From NCBI GenBank assembly GCA_945863885.1, contig CAMAZY010000004.1, forward strand, positions 1 through 64,000: a stretch of DNA of 64,000 bases. The letters run 5' to 3'. Positions 7,886 through 18,401 of the stretch are shown here, in pieces. The position numbers and the translations under genes are program-made. The notes below the pieces were generated by a model. That model saw nothing but the letters and a program-made list of their open reading frames with translations, had not been told where the DNA came from and searched no databases. Position 1 is the stretch's first letter, and every line of letters begins with the position of its first letter. Source of the stretch: an uncultured Clostridia bacterium. GTDB taxonomy: Bacteria; Bacillota; Clostridia; Oscillospirales; Acutalibacteraceae.

Positions 7886-8779
7886 TTAAAGTCCGGTCTT
7901 TTCTCTGATATAGCTTCTCGCTTTGACGGCGTATTCGAACGGATTTGCCTTTGCCGGATCCTGCTCAGCCTCAACAACAACCCAGCCTTCATAGCCGGCC
8001 TCGTCAAGAATATCGAAAACGGGCGTAAAATCAAAATCGCCGTCGCCGGGTACGGTGAACGAACCGGCTCTTACTGCGTCAAGGAAGGAATAGCCCTTTG
8101 TCTTTGCGTCCTCGATGACGTTCTTTCTGATGTCCTTAAGGTGAACGTGCTTGATGCGGTTGACGTACTTCTTGAGAACGCCGACAACATCTTCACCGCT
8201 GAAGGAAAGATGACCGGTATCGAAAAGAAGATAGACGAGATTCGGATCGGTGATTTCCATCAGCTTGTCAATTTCTTCGGCAGTCTGTACACCGGTTCCC
8301 ATGTGATGATGAACGGTGAAGTACATATCCTTTTCTCTTGCAAGCTCGCCCATTTTGTTAAAGCCCTTGCGAATAAGCTCCCACTGCTCGTCGGTATAGA
8401 CCGGCTTTTCGCCGAAGATGCTGACGGGCTTACCCTGAATGCTGTTACCCTGCTCGGAAGCGCCGATTACCCTAGCGCCGAGCGCGTGAAGAAAATCTCT
8501 GTGCTTAATAAACGCTTCAATCGTGGCGTCGTAGCCCTCGGAAAGAAGAAGCGACGAAAACCATGCGTTACAGATTCTCATACCACGAACGTCAAGCTTG
8601 TGCTTTAAAACGTCAACGTCCTTGGGGTATTTGTTGCCGATTTCACTGCCCGTAAAGCCGGCAAGTGCCATTTCGCTGACGCACTGTTCAAAGGTATTTT
8701 CTGCGCCGAGGTCAGGCAGGTCATCGTTTGTCCACGCAATCGGAGCGATTGCAAGAAAAACCTTGTCTTTGTTAAGCAT
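7886..8779 (-). CDS. iolE: Inosose dehydratase IolE
   Basis: 297-residue TIM-barrel enzyme of the xylose isomerase-like family. In myo-inositol catabolism it dehydrates 2-keto-myo-inositol to the diketone that IolD hydrolyses. Family-like segments include [31 protein letters not shown] and VHLKDIR, the last two holding metal ligands. The start at 8779 has GAGGAG nine bases upstream; upstream in-frame codons belong to iolD. It lies 17 bp after iolD in the iolG-iolB-iolD-iolE operon. Confidence 0.95.
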   Translation of the reverse strand: MLNKDKVFLAIAPIAWTNDDLPDLGAENTFEQCVSEMALAGFTGSEIGNKYPKDVDVLKHKLDVRGMRICNAWFSSLLLSEGYDATIEAFIKHRDFLHALGARVIGASEQGNSIQGKPVSIFGEKPVYTDEQWELIRKGFNKMGELAREKDMYFTVHHHMGTGVQTAEEIDKLMEITDPNLVYLLFDTGHLSFSGEDVVGVLKKYVNRIKHVHLKDIRKNVIEDAKTKGYSFLDAVRAGSFTVPGDGDFDFTPVFDILDEAGYEGWVVVEAEQDPAKANPFEYAVKARSYIREKTGL

Positions 8780-8796
8780 AAATTTAAACTCCTCTT

Positions 8797-10644
8797 TTAA
8801 TAAAGTCTTGCTTTTTCGATATTCGCTTTCATGTCCTCGTAAGCGTCCTGAACTCTCTTGCTTGTGGAAACCTCGGCAACGCCGACTCTCCACCACGAAT
8901 CGTAGCCGTCGGTCATGGACTTATGAGCGACCTTAATATCAAAGAACGTCGGGACGGTCTGTTTCTTCGAGTCCTCAAGCGCTTCTTCGAGCTCCTTCGG
9001 AGTCGAACAGCGGTACGCCTTACAGCCGTAGCCCTCGGCGATTTTCGCAAAGTCGGTGACGATGAGGTCACCGTCAAGCAGTCCGGTTTCGGCGTTACGT
9101 CTTGTAAAGCGGGTGCCGAACGTGTCGGTTCCCTGATTGTTCTGTAAGTTTTCGATACAACCCCAGCCGCTGTTGTCAAAGAGCATGATGTTGACCTTCT
9201 TGCCCTCCTGAACGGCGGTGTAAAGCTCGCTGTGAAGCATCAAAAAGCTTCCGTCGCCGACCATAGCGTAAACTTCTCTGTCAGGTGCGGCAATCTTGGC
9301 TCCGAGTGCGCCGCAGATTTCGTAGCCCATGCAGGAAAAGCCGTACTCAACGTGATAGGTGTACGGTGCATGCGATTTCCAGATTCTCTGCATACAGCCG
9401 GGAAGTGAGCCTGAGGCGGTGATGGCGATCGAATCCGGGGCAATTCCCTCATTGATGATGCCGAGGGCTCTTGTCTGAGAAAAGCCGTTCGGAAGCTCAA
9501 CCGAATAACAGCGATCGATTTCCTTGAAGAATTCCGCCTGAGCAGTTTTCGGCTCGTCGCCCCACTTCGACTTGTAGCCGTCAAGCTTTTGCATAATCGC
9601 TTCAAGCGAAAGCTTTGCGTCGGCGATAACAGCCGTGCTGTCCATCTTGAAAGCATCAAAGGAGCTGACGTTGATGGAAAGCATCTTAACATCGGGATTC
9701 TGGAAGCCCCACTTTGAGCAGGTCGTAAAGTCGGTCAGTCTTGTACCGACAGCGATAACAAGGTCGGTCTTTTTCGCAAGGCGGTTCGCACTTCCGGCAC
9801 CGGTAACGCCGATACCGCCCATATTAAGCCTATGATTCCACGGAATCTGTCCCTTTCCGGCTTGTGTTTCGCCGATGGGGATCTCATACTTTTCGGCAAA
9901 GGCAAGAACAGCCTTATAGCTTTCGGAATAGGTCACGCCGCCGCCGACAACAAGAAGCGGCTTTTCGGCGTTTTTGATCATTTCAACTGCGGCGTCGATT
10001 TCTCTGTCGGTCGGCACCCGTCTGTCCATGTACCAGACACGCTTACAAAGGAAATGGTCGGGATAATCGAACGCTTCGGCTTCGACGTCCTGCGGCATCG
10101 CAAGGCAGACGGCACCCGTTTCGGCGGGGTCGGTCAGCACACGCATAGCATTCAGACAAGCGGTCATCAGCTGTTCGGGTCGTTCGATTCTGTCCCAATA
10201 TTTGCAGACGGCTTTAAAAGCATCATTTGCGGTTGTCTTACAGCTTGTCGGCTGCTCAATCTGTTGTAAAACGGGGTCGGGCTGACGGCAGGCAAAGGTG
10301 TCGCCGGGGAGCACCAAAAGCGGAATCCGGTTCGCCGTTGCAGTACCGCAGGCGGTCACCATGTTGAGGGCGCCCGGTCCGATTGACGAGGTACAGGCGA
10401 TGATCTCACGTCTGTTTTTCTGTTTCGCAAAAGCGATAGCGGCGTGCGCCATGCCCTGCTCGTTATGTCCCTGATAATAAGTAAGGCTGTGTCCGCCCTG
10501 TTCAAGAGCCTGACCGATTCCGACAACGCAGCCGTGACCGAAGATTCCGAAAATTCCGTTTACGAACTTCGTTTCCTTTCCGTCAAAACAGACATACTGA
10601 TTGTCAAGGAATTTAACAAGAGCCTGAGCCATTGTAAGTTTCAT
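8797..10644 (-). CDS. iolD: 3D-(3,5/4)-trihydroxycyclohexane-1,2-dione hydrolase IolD
   Basis: 615-residue thiamine diphosphate-dependent enzyme that opens the inositol ring, giving 5-deoxy-D-glucuronate. The N-terminal PYR domain has [14 protein letters not shown] with the catalytic Glu. The middle domain holds [10 protein letters not shown], and the C-terminal PP domain has the cofactor motif [12 protein letters not shown] followed by the conserved DNSGWG. Length is normal. The start at 10644 has GGAG eight bases upstream; the longer frame lies in iolB. It works with IolE upstream and IolB downstream in the pathway. Confidence 0.97.
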   Translation of the reverse strand: MKLTMAQALVKFLDNQYVCFDGKETKFVNGIFGIFGHGCVVGIGQALEQGGHSLTYYQGHNEQGMAHAAIAFAKQKNRREIIACTSSIGPGALNMVTACGTATANRIPLLVLPGDTFACRQPDPVLQQIEQPTSCKTTANDAFKAVCKYWDRIERPEQLMTACLNAMRVLTDPAETGAVCLAMPQDVEAEAFDYPDHFLCKRVWYMDRRVPTDREIDAAVEMIKNAEKPLLVVGGGVTYSESYKAVLAFAEKYEIPIGETQAGKGQIPWNHRLNMGGIGVTGAGSANRLAKKTDLVIAVGTRLTDFTTCSKWGFQNPDVKMLSINVSSFDAFKMDSTAVIADAKLSLEAIMQKLDGYKSKWGDEPKTAQAEFFKEIDRCYSVELPNGFSQTRALGIINEGIAPDSIAITASGSLPGCMQRIWKSHAPYTYHVEYGFSCMGYEICGALGAKIAAPDREVYAMVGDGSFLMLHSELYTAVQEGKKVNIMLFDNSGWGCIENLQNNQGTDTFGTRFTRRNAETGLLDGDLIVTDFAKIAEGYGCKAYRCSTPKELEEALEDSKKQTVPTFFDIKVAHKSMTDGYDSWWRVGVAEVSTSKRVQDAYEDMKANIEKARLY

Positions 10645-10667
10645 GCTGTTTTCTCCTTTTTTCAGAA

Positions 10668-11465
10668 TTACGCCTCGGGCGGCCAGATTTTCTTTTCGTT
10701 CTCTTCCTTTGTCACCCAAAGATGCTCGGGGATAAAATAAGGCGTGATATACGGATTTCCGTCAAGATTGCGGATTGTCCATAAGTACCACATCGCATAA
10801 CCCGGAGCAGTCGTCTGCGGATGGGTTTCACCCTTTGTAATCAGGACGGTTGAGTTATTGTGCGTCTTGATAACGTCCTCGTCAAGCTCGGCAAAGCCGT
10901 AGCCGTTTTCGGGGTTGAATTTATAGAAATAAACCTCCGGCTGCGGGTGATTATGGGGCGGATAACTGCTCCACTTACCGGGATAGCCGATAACCTCGCC
11001 GATAACGAAATTCGAATACGGTGCGTTCGATTGGTCGAAAACGGTTCTAACGATTCTTGTCGAAGCCTCACGCATCGTGCCCTTACCTCTTTGCTCGCTT
11101 CTGCACTCCTCGGGGGTATAAAGCTTCGGGGGAAAGGTCGTTTCGTTATCCGTACGGTGAACGCACCATTCGCTTTCACCGTGAGCGGTGATTTTGATTT
11201 CGACATCGTTCGGAACGTGAAGCACCCACGGATCATAGTCAAAGCAGTTCGGTCTTTCGATTTCAACAGTCTTGCCGTCAAATTCAACGGTCGCCTTACC
11301 GTAGGTGAAAAGATAGACTCTTTCAAGATGCTGACTTTCTGAAAAAACGTCGCCGTCCTTCATGCGAAGAATACCGAAGTCCATCAATGCGCCCTGCTCG
11401 GCGTTATCCATGGTTGTGATTTTATTGTAACCGTAAGGGAAATCCTTGGGTCCTCTGATATGCAT
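10668..11465 (-). CDS. iolB: 5-deoxy-glucuronate isomerase IolB
   Basis: 265-residue cupin-fold isomerase converting 5-deoxy-glucuronate to 2-deoxy-5-keto-gluconate. Diagnostic segments are HIRGP near the start, the metal-binding region PPHNHPQPEVYFYKF (about 165-180) and TTAPGYAMWYLWTIR. GAGG lies eight bases before the ATG. It lies 14 bp after iolG and 23 bp before iolD. Confidence 0.96.
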   Translation of the reverse strand: MHIRGPKDFPYGYNKITTMDNAEQGALMDFGILRMKDGDVFSESQHLERVYLFTYGKATVEFDGKTVEIERPNCFDYDPWVLHVPNDVEIKITAHGESEWCVHRTDNETTFPPKLYTPEECRSEQRGKGTMREASTRIVRTVFDQSNAPYSNFVIGEVIGYPGKWSSYPPHNHPQPEVYFYKFNPENGYGFAELDEDVIKTHNNSTVLITKGETHPQTTAPGYAMWYLWTIRNLDGNPYITPYFIPEHLWVTKEENEKKIWPPEA

Positions 11466-11479
11466 TGTAAAACACCTCT

Positions 11480-12493
11480 TTACAGAATTTCGGAAATTTT
11501 AACGGGTCTGCCCTCTTTTAAGGACTTCTTCGCCGCAAGAGCAATCAGGATGGCATTGAGTCCGTCCGTACCGGTTGTCGGGGTCGGCTTGTCGTTCTGA
11601 ACGGCGTCAACGAACTGAATCATTTCGTCACGGAACGACTGCATATATCTTTCGAGGAAGAAATAAAGCGGTTTATCGGTCATAACGGCATCGGCATTCA
11701 TCAGCGTAACGTTTGTCGGGGTGTCATTTGCGGCAACGGCGGCGCCGAGGGAACCGAAAGCTTCGACTCTCTGGTCATAGCCGTAAGCGGCACGGCGGCT
11801 GTTGTCGATTACGCCGAGAGCGCCGTTTTTGAACTTCAGGTTGATGATAGCGGTATCAACGTCGCCGGCTTCGCCGATTGCCGGGTCGACAAGGCAGGTA
11901 GCATTGACGAAGATTTCTTCAACCTCACTGCCTGCGATGAAGCAAGCCATATCGAAATCGTGAATCGTCATGTCAAGGAAGATTCCGCCCGAAACAGCGG
12001 CATATTCGGCTGACGGCGGCTCGGGGTCACGGGACGTGATCTTGACAAGCTCAAGATTACCGATTTTACCGTCGTTGATAAGCTCTTTAATATGGGCGAA
12101 GTTATGGTCAAAACGTCTGTTGAAGCCGACCTGAAGCTTGACGCCTGCTTCCTTTACGGTATCGATAACGGCCTGAACCTTTTCCGGGGTCAGGTCAACC
12201 GGCTTTTCACAGAAAACGTGCTTTCCGGCCTTTGCGGCTTCGATGGAGATGTCTGCATGCGTGTCGGTCGAAGAGCAGACAAGAACTGCGTCGATTTCGG
12301 GATCCAGGAGCATATCCTTATAGCTGTCGTAAACCTTTTCTACGCCGTATTCGTCGGCAAGTGCCTGAAGTCCGTCCTTGAAAACGTCGGTGATGCCGAG
12401 CACCTTTGCGTTCGGGACGTTGTATGTAATGGACTTGAGATGTACCTTGCCGATTCGGCCGGCACCGATGATTCCGATGTTTAACTGCTTCAT
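11480..12493 (-). CDS. iolG: Inositol 2-dehydrogenase IolG (Gfo/Idh/MocA family)
   Basis: 337-residue NAD-dependent dehydrogenase. It has the Rossmann motif GIIGAGRIG at 7-15, the EKP signature at 96-98, and an IHDFDMACF segment that carries the catalytic Asp/His. Family members oxidise inositols or related sugars; the setting next to iolB, iolD and iolE supports myo-inositol. The start at 12493 has GGAGG seven bases upstream. It is the first gene of the operon. iolC, iolA, iolJ, an iolR regulator and an inositol transporter are not in this window. Confidence 0.93.
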   Translation of the reverse strand: MKQLNIGIIGAGRIGKVHLKSITYNVPNAKVLGITDVFKDGLQALADEYGVEKVYDSYKDMLLDPEIDAVLVCSSTDTHADISIEAAKAGKHVFCEKPVDLTPEKVQAVIDTVKEAGVKLQVGFNRRFDHNFAHIKELINDGKIGNLELVKITSRDPEPPSAEYAAVSGGIFLDMTIHDFDMACFIAGSEVEEIFVNATCLVDPAIGEAGDVDTAIINLKFKNGALGVIDNSRRAAYGYDQRVEAFGSLGAAVAANDTPTNVTLMNADAVMTDKPLYFFLERYMQSFRDEMIQFVDAVQNDKPTPTTGTDGLNAILIALAAKKSLKEGRPVKISEIL

Positions 12494-12586
12494 TAAAATT
12501 CCTCCGTTGATTTTTGGATTTAAGTGAAACGGCGGCGAAAAAAGACAGATTTGCCTGTTTATGCCGTCAATATCACAGATATAAAA

Positions 12587-12615
12587 AGTATAGCACAACA
12601 AAAATCAATATTCAA
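12587..12615 (-). promoter_or_regulatory. Probable promoter of the iol operon
   Basis: TTGAAT (12610-12615), 17 bp, TATACT (12587-12592). The roughly 90-nt leader contains a short ACAG-N6-CTGT inverted repeat that could be an operator. Confidence 0.65.
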
Positions 12616-12679
12616 TAAAAATGAGCTAACTTCAACGCAGAAAATTAAATTTTTTTAAGCGGTTTTTTAAACAATCAAC

Positions 12680-12707
12680 GCCGCTGTATGCAAAGTCACA
12701 CAGCGGC
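12680..12707. terminator. Hairpin between the capA-like gene and the iol promoter
   Basis: An 8-bp GC-rich stem (12680-12687 with 12700-12707) lies just after the capA-like stop codon. The minus-strand exit is only moderately T-rich; the plus-strand exit is richer in T. Confidence 0.55.
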
Positions 12708-12719
12708 TGATTTTTAGTT

Positions 12720-14102
12720 TTATGCGGCTTCGCCGGCTGTGCTTTCCTCGACGGTAAGCGTTGTTGTCTCCTCGTCCGGTCTCGGAAGCGAGGCAAGATA
12801 ATCGTTACATTCCTTTACGCCCTCGGAAACAAGCTTCATCGTTCTTTCGTAGGAGCCTTCGGCAAGCGAAAGTCCGTTCGAGGACTTGTCCAGTCCCAAT
12901 GCAGCGGCGTTAAGATTCTCGCTGAGCGGTACAACGTTGTATACATTTTTTCCGCCCGAGGTATAAAGATGAACCCACGTCGGAACGACCTCGATATTTT
13001 CGAATACGACGCTTCCGTCGGAATACCGGGAAAAGCTCATCTTAAAGAACATTCCGTCCTCGGTGTGTCCGTCCTTGATTCCCATATGCTGTCTTCTCTG
13101 ATTCGAAATCATGTTACCCATCGAATAGACACAGACGGTCTTATGCGAAGAAGTCGTTGACGAAATCAGGTCAACGGGCTGAACGACGTGCGGATGACCG
13201 CCGATGATGACATCAACACCCATATCGCAAAGCTTTTGGGCAATATTCTTTTGGTAAGAGCTTTCTGAAAGGTTATATTCATATCCCCAATGAAGATAGA
13301 CGACGAGCACATCGGCACCTTTCTTTTTCATAGCGGAAAGCTGCGTTTTCAGTTCGGAATAAAACGCATCAAGATTATTATAATCAAAGGAGTTGATAAG
13401 CGGCGCCGTTTCGGTATCGACGACAATTCCGTTCATTGCCTTACGTCCGGCGGCCGGCGGATCGGTCTCATAGGTGTAACAGGTAATACCGAAGTTGATA
13501 CCGCCGATCTTCTTGACAAAGTATTTTGCGCCGTTTTCGCTTGTACGGGTTCCGACATAGTCAAAACCCTTTTCTTTGACAACCTGCTGGGTTCTTGTCA
13601 CACCAAATGCCGAGGAATCGTAACAGTGATTATTCGCCGTCAGCAGGCAGTCAACACCGGCACCCTTGAGAGCGTCGGCAATACTGTCGGGCGTATTAAA
13701 GCACGGATAGCTTGTATACTTGCGGCCGTTTTCCGTACCGGCAAGCGTCGTTTCAAGGTTTGCGACAAAATAGTCACACCCTTTGATTTCGGACGAACAA
13801 TAGGTAAAAATATTATTGAAATCGTATTCACCGCTCAAGGAGGAATAGGCCGCTTCATAAATCGGCTTATGAATCAGCACATCGCCCGTCGAGCCGATGG
13901 TGACGGTTTTTTCCTTCACGGGAACGGGCGGCTCGGTTACCGGCGGATCGGTGATACTGACACTACTGTTGACGGGGACAATATTCCCGTTCGATACGGT
14001 AAAAACGCAGGTGACAAAAATGCTGACAAGAGCGAGAGTTGTAATGATTACCAAAACGATTGTACTGATTGAAAGCTTATTCGTTTGTTTTTTAGAAGGC
14101 AT
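12720..14102 (-). CDS. CapA-family (poly-gamma-glutamate synthesis type) protein
   Basis: 460-residue protein with an N-terminal membrane anchor (about 15-37), a proline-rich spacer, then the PGA_cap fold. Characteristic segments include GSTGDVLIH, FVANLETTL, TANNHCYD, VVYLHWGYEYN and IIGGHPHVVQP, which supply the metallophosphoesterase-like active site on the outer face. Members take part in poly-gamma-glutamate capsule release or wall polymer processing; the real substrate is unknown here since no capBCD genes are near. GGAG is eight bases before the ATG. It is divergent from ligA and has its own promoter. Confidence 0.88.
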   Translation of the reverse strand: MPSKKQTNKLSISTIVLVIITTLALVSIFVTCVFTVSNGNIVPVNSSVSITDPPVTEPPVPVKEKTVTIGSTGDVLIHKPIYEAAYSSLSGEYDFNNIFTYCSSEIKGCDYFVANLETTLAGTENGRKYTSYPCFNTPDSIADALKGAGVDCLLTANNHCYDSSAFGVTRTQQVVKEKGFDYVGTRTSENGAKYFVKKIGGINFGITCYTYETDPPAAGRKAMNGIVVDTETAPLINSFDYNNLDAFYSELKTQLSAMKKKGADVLVVYLHWGYEYNLSESSYQKNIAQKLCDMGVDVIIGGHPHVVQPVDLISSTTSSHKTVCVYSMGNMISNQRRQHMGIKDGHTEDGMFFKMSFSRYSDGSVVFENIEVVPTWVHLYTSGGKNVYNVVPLSENLNAAALGLDKSSNGLSLAEGSYERTMKLVSEGVKECNDYLASLPRPDEETTTLTVEESTAGEAA

Positions 14103-14142
14103 ATTGAACTCTCCTTTCGTTTTATTTACTTTGTCGATTTAG

Positions 14143-14171
14143 ATTATATAGTATCAAAGTTTTTTTTGCAA
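14143..14171 (-). promoter_or_regulatory. Promoter of the capA-like gene
   Basis: TTGCAA (14166-14171), 17 bp, TATAAT (14143-14148). Confidence 0.78.
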
Positions 14172-14217
14172 CAGCAAAAGATAAAGAAAAACTGAAAAAC
14201 AGATGAAAATTTTGTAA

Positions 14218-16239
<2,022 letters not shown>

Positions 16240-16256
16240 GACACAGAAAAAAACAC

Positions 16257-16289
16257 AGCGGTCAGAGGCATTCACGCAATCTGACCGCT
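16257..16289. terminator. Bidirectional terminator between ligA and ispF
   Basis: A 10-bp stem (16257-16266 with 16280-16289) is flanked by an A run on the left and a T-rich stretch on the right, serving both convergent transcripts. Confidence 0.85.
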
Positions 16290-16312
16290 TATTTTCTGAT
16301 CTCTGTTTTCTG

Positions 16313-16780
16313 TTATCTCAGCAAGCATACCGCATGGGCGGCGATGCCTTCTTTTCTGCCGGTGAAACCCAAACCTTCCTCCGTGGTCGCCTTGACGCTG
16401 ACGCAGTCAATGTCGATACCGAGAGCGGCGGATATCATCGCCCGCATATCATCAATGTACGGACGAAGCTTCGGCTGTTGGGCAAGCACGGTTGCGTCTA
16501 CATTTTCGATTTCGAAGCCGGCTTCCCTCACCCTGCGGCAGACCTGACGCAAAAGCTGAATACTGTCTGCGCCCTCATACTGCGGATCGGTATCGGGAAA
16601 CAGCAGTCCGATATCGCCGAGCGCCGCCGCACCCAAAAGCGCATCGGAAACAGCGTGAAGCAATACGTCGGCGTCCGAGTGACCGAGAAGTCCCATTTCG
16701 AACGGAATTTCCACACCGCCCAAAATCAGCTTTCTGTCTTTCGCAAACTTATGCACATCATATCCGTGTCCTATTCTCAT
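16313..16780 (-). CDS. ispF: 2-C-methyl-D-erythritol 2,4-cyclodiphosphate synthase IspF
   Basis: 155-residue enzyme of the MEP isoprenoid pathway, forming the cyclic diphosphate. Zinc ligands appear in GHGYDVH (Asp8, His10), and [22 protein letters not shown] and [19 protein letters not shown] are family signatures. It overlaps rnmV by 4 bp (ATGA). It is the last gene of the comEC-holA-rnmV-ispF run. Confidence 0.98.
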   Translation of the reverse strand: MRIGHGYDVHKFAKDRKLILGGVEIPFEMGLLGHSDADVLLHAVSDALLGAAALGDIGLLFPDTDPQYEGADSIQLLRQVCRRVREAGFEIENVDATVLAQQPKLRPYIDDMRAMISAALGIDIDCVSVKATTEEGLGFTGRKEGIAAHAVCLLR

Positions 16781-17364
16781 TCTTCTATCTCCTTTACTTT
16801 TTTGATGAATTCTTCGTAGGTGACAAATGAGTTTAATATTTTGACAAGCGATGAGGTTGACATTCTTTCGGGAAGAGAGAGCACCGAAAGAAGCTTTTTT
16901 CGCTTGAGGCTGCTGTTTTCCCGTCCGGACAGTCCGGCTTCGTACAGGTCAAGGTTCGTAATCAGCCGCCGTTTTTCGTCTGTCTTACTTGCCGTGACGC
17001 CCGCCTTTTTGAAAGCGTCAAGAATCACCTGTTCCGATACACCTTCAACGCCGAGCTTACCCTCCTTTGAGCGTTCGGTTTTGCGCTTTTCCTTTCCGAA
17101 CAGGTCGGGGATATAGACGTTGATAATTTTGCCTTTCGGTACGCACGAGGAAATAAAATTGCGGATCACAAAGCCCGCCGAATCGCTGTCGGTCAAGACG
17201 ATAATACCCTTTTCCTTTGCAAGCCGCCGTATCAGCTTTTGCTTTTCGCTGTCTTTGAAAATCCCGAAGCCGTCGGTCTTGATAATCAGGCCGTCAATGA
17301 GGTTCGACAGCTTGATGACATCGTATTTTCCCTCGACAATCACGGGTCTGTCAAGCTTTATCAT
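16777..17364 (-). CDS. rnmV: Ribonuclease M5
   Basis: 195-residue Toprim-domain nuclease that matures 5S rRNA precursors in Gram-positive bacteria. The Toprim motifs are VIVEGKYD (catalytic Glu) and LTDSDSAG (DxD). The C-terminal part, with [18 protein letters not shown], matches the RNase M5-specific region. Four-base overlaps with holA upstream and ispF downstream suggest translational coupling. Confidence 0.93.
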   Translation of the reverse strand: MIKLDRPVIVEGKYDVIKLSNLIDGLIIKTDGFGIFKDSEKQKLIRRLAKEKGIIVLTDSDSAGFVIRNFISSCVPKGKIINVYIPDLFGKEKRKTERSKEGKLGVEGVSEQVILDAFKKAGVTASKTDEKRRLITNLDLYEAGLSGRENSSLKRKKLLSVLSLPERMSTSSLVKILNSFVTYEEFIKKVKEIEE

Positions 17365-18401
17365 ACCTTTTCACCTGCCGTAATCAGAAGCAGTTTCACC
17401 ATCAGCTGTTCCAGAACAAGCCGACCCGAATCGTAGCTTCTTTTCAGCTTCATATCGGCTTTCGAAAGTTCATCAAGACAAAGCCGAAGCCGGTCAAGCC
17501 CGATTTTTTTGCAGTCTCTTGCGGCGTTGGATAAAACGAATTCTTTGCCCTTATAGTTAAAGCTGTTCGCAAGCTCGCTTGCCTGTCTTCCCGAGTAGAC
17601 GGCGACCGCCGCCCGGTACAGATCGACATACGAGCCGATGATGGCGCCGTGGATATATTGCGGCTCGGTCTTCTGGCGAAGTAGCGTGTCGAAAACTTCA
17701 TACGCCTTGGTAAAGTCATTCATCATCAGTGCTTTCGTCAGGTTGTACACTTTTGCGTCAAGCGTCTTGACACAGACCGCATCAATGTCAGACTTTTTGA
17801 TTTCGCCCTCGCCGACGTAATGACATACCTTGGAAAGCTCATTGACAAGCACATTGAAGTCGTCGCCGACGCAGGAAACAAGATACTGCGCCGTATTCGT
17901 TTCAAGCACGCAGTTTTGTTTTTTCGCCGAGGAAATAAGTGGCTTAATCAGCTCCATACCCTTACGGCGGTTGAGTTCGCAGACCGCTCCGTATTGATCG
18001 AAAAGAGCAATCACCTTTTTGCCCGTCTTTTTCGAAAGACCGACGCTTCCCTGACGGAAAATCAGCACCGTACTTTCGGGAAGCGACGAAAACGTCTCCT
18101 CCATCGTTTTCAGTTCCTTATCGTTCAGCGAATCAAGCTTATAGTCGTCGACGGCGACCACCCGTTTTTCGCTCATCATCGGCATAAGAGACGCTCTCTC
18201 ATACACGTCCCGAAGGTCTAGTCCTGTGCCCTGAAACATTTCGTAATTAAAAGCCGCAAAGCTTTCGTCAACGTTCTTTTTGACGAGCAAGTCGGAATAA
18301 TACTGCTTCAAATAGGCTTCATCGCCGAAAATCAGATACACCTTGAAAAATTCACCGCTTTTTATGTGCTGTCTTAACTGCTTTTCATCAAATACCGCCA
18401 T
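17361..18401 (-). CDS. holA: DNA polymerase III subunit delta
   Basis: 346-residue clamp-loader delta subunit, which opens the beta clamp. The N-terminal segment YLIFGDEAYLK and the downstream LYNLTKALMMNDFTKAYEVF stretch are typical. The subunit naturally lacks a functional Walker A motif. GGAG lies seven bases before the ATG. The start lies inside the end of comEC (28-bp overlap), an arrangement common in Firmicutes. Confidence 0.93.
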   Translation of the reverse strand: MAVFDEKQLRQHIKSGEFFKVYLIFGDEAYLKQYYSDLLVKKNVDESFAAFNYEMFQGTGLDLRDVYERASLMPMMSEKRVVAVDDYKLDSLNDKELKTMEETFSSLPESTVLIFRQGSVGLSKKTGKKVIALFDQYGAVCELNRRKGMELIKPLISSAKKQNCVLETNTAQYLVSCVGDDFNVLVNELSKVCHYVGEGEIKKSDIDAVCVKTLDAKVYNLTKALMMNDFTKAYEVFDTLLRQKTEPQYIHGAIIGSYVDLYRAAVAVYSGRQASELANSFNYKGKEFVLSNAARDCKKIGLDRLRLCLDELSKADMKLKRSYDSGRLVLEQLMVKLLLITAGEKV

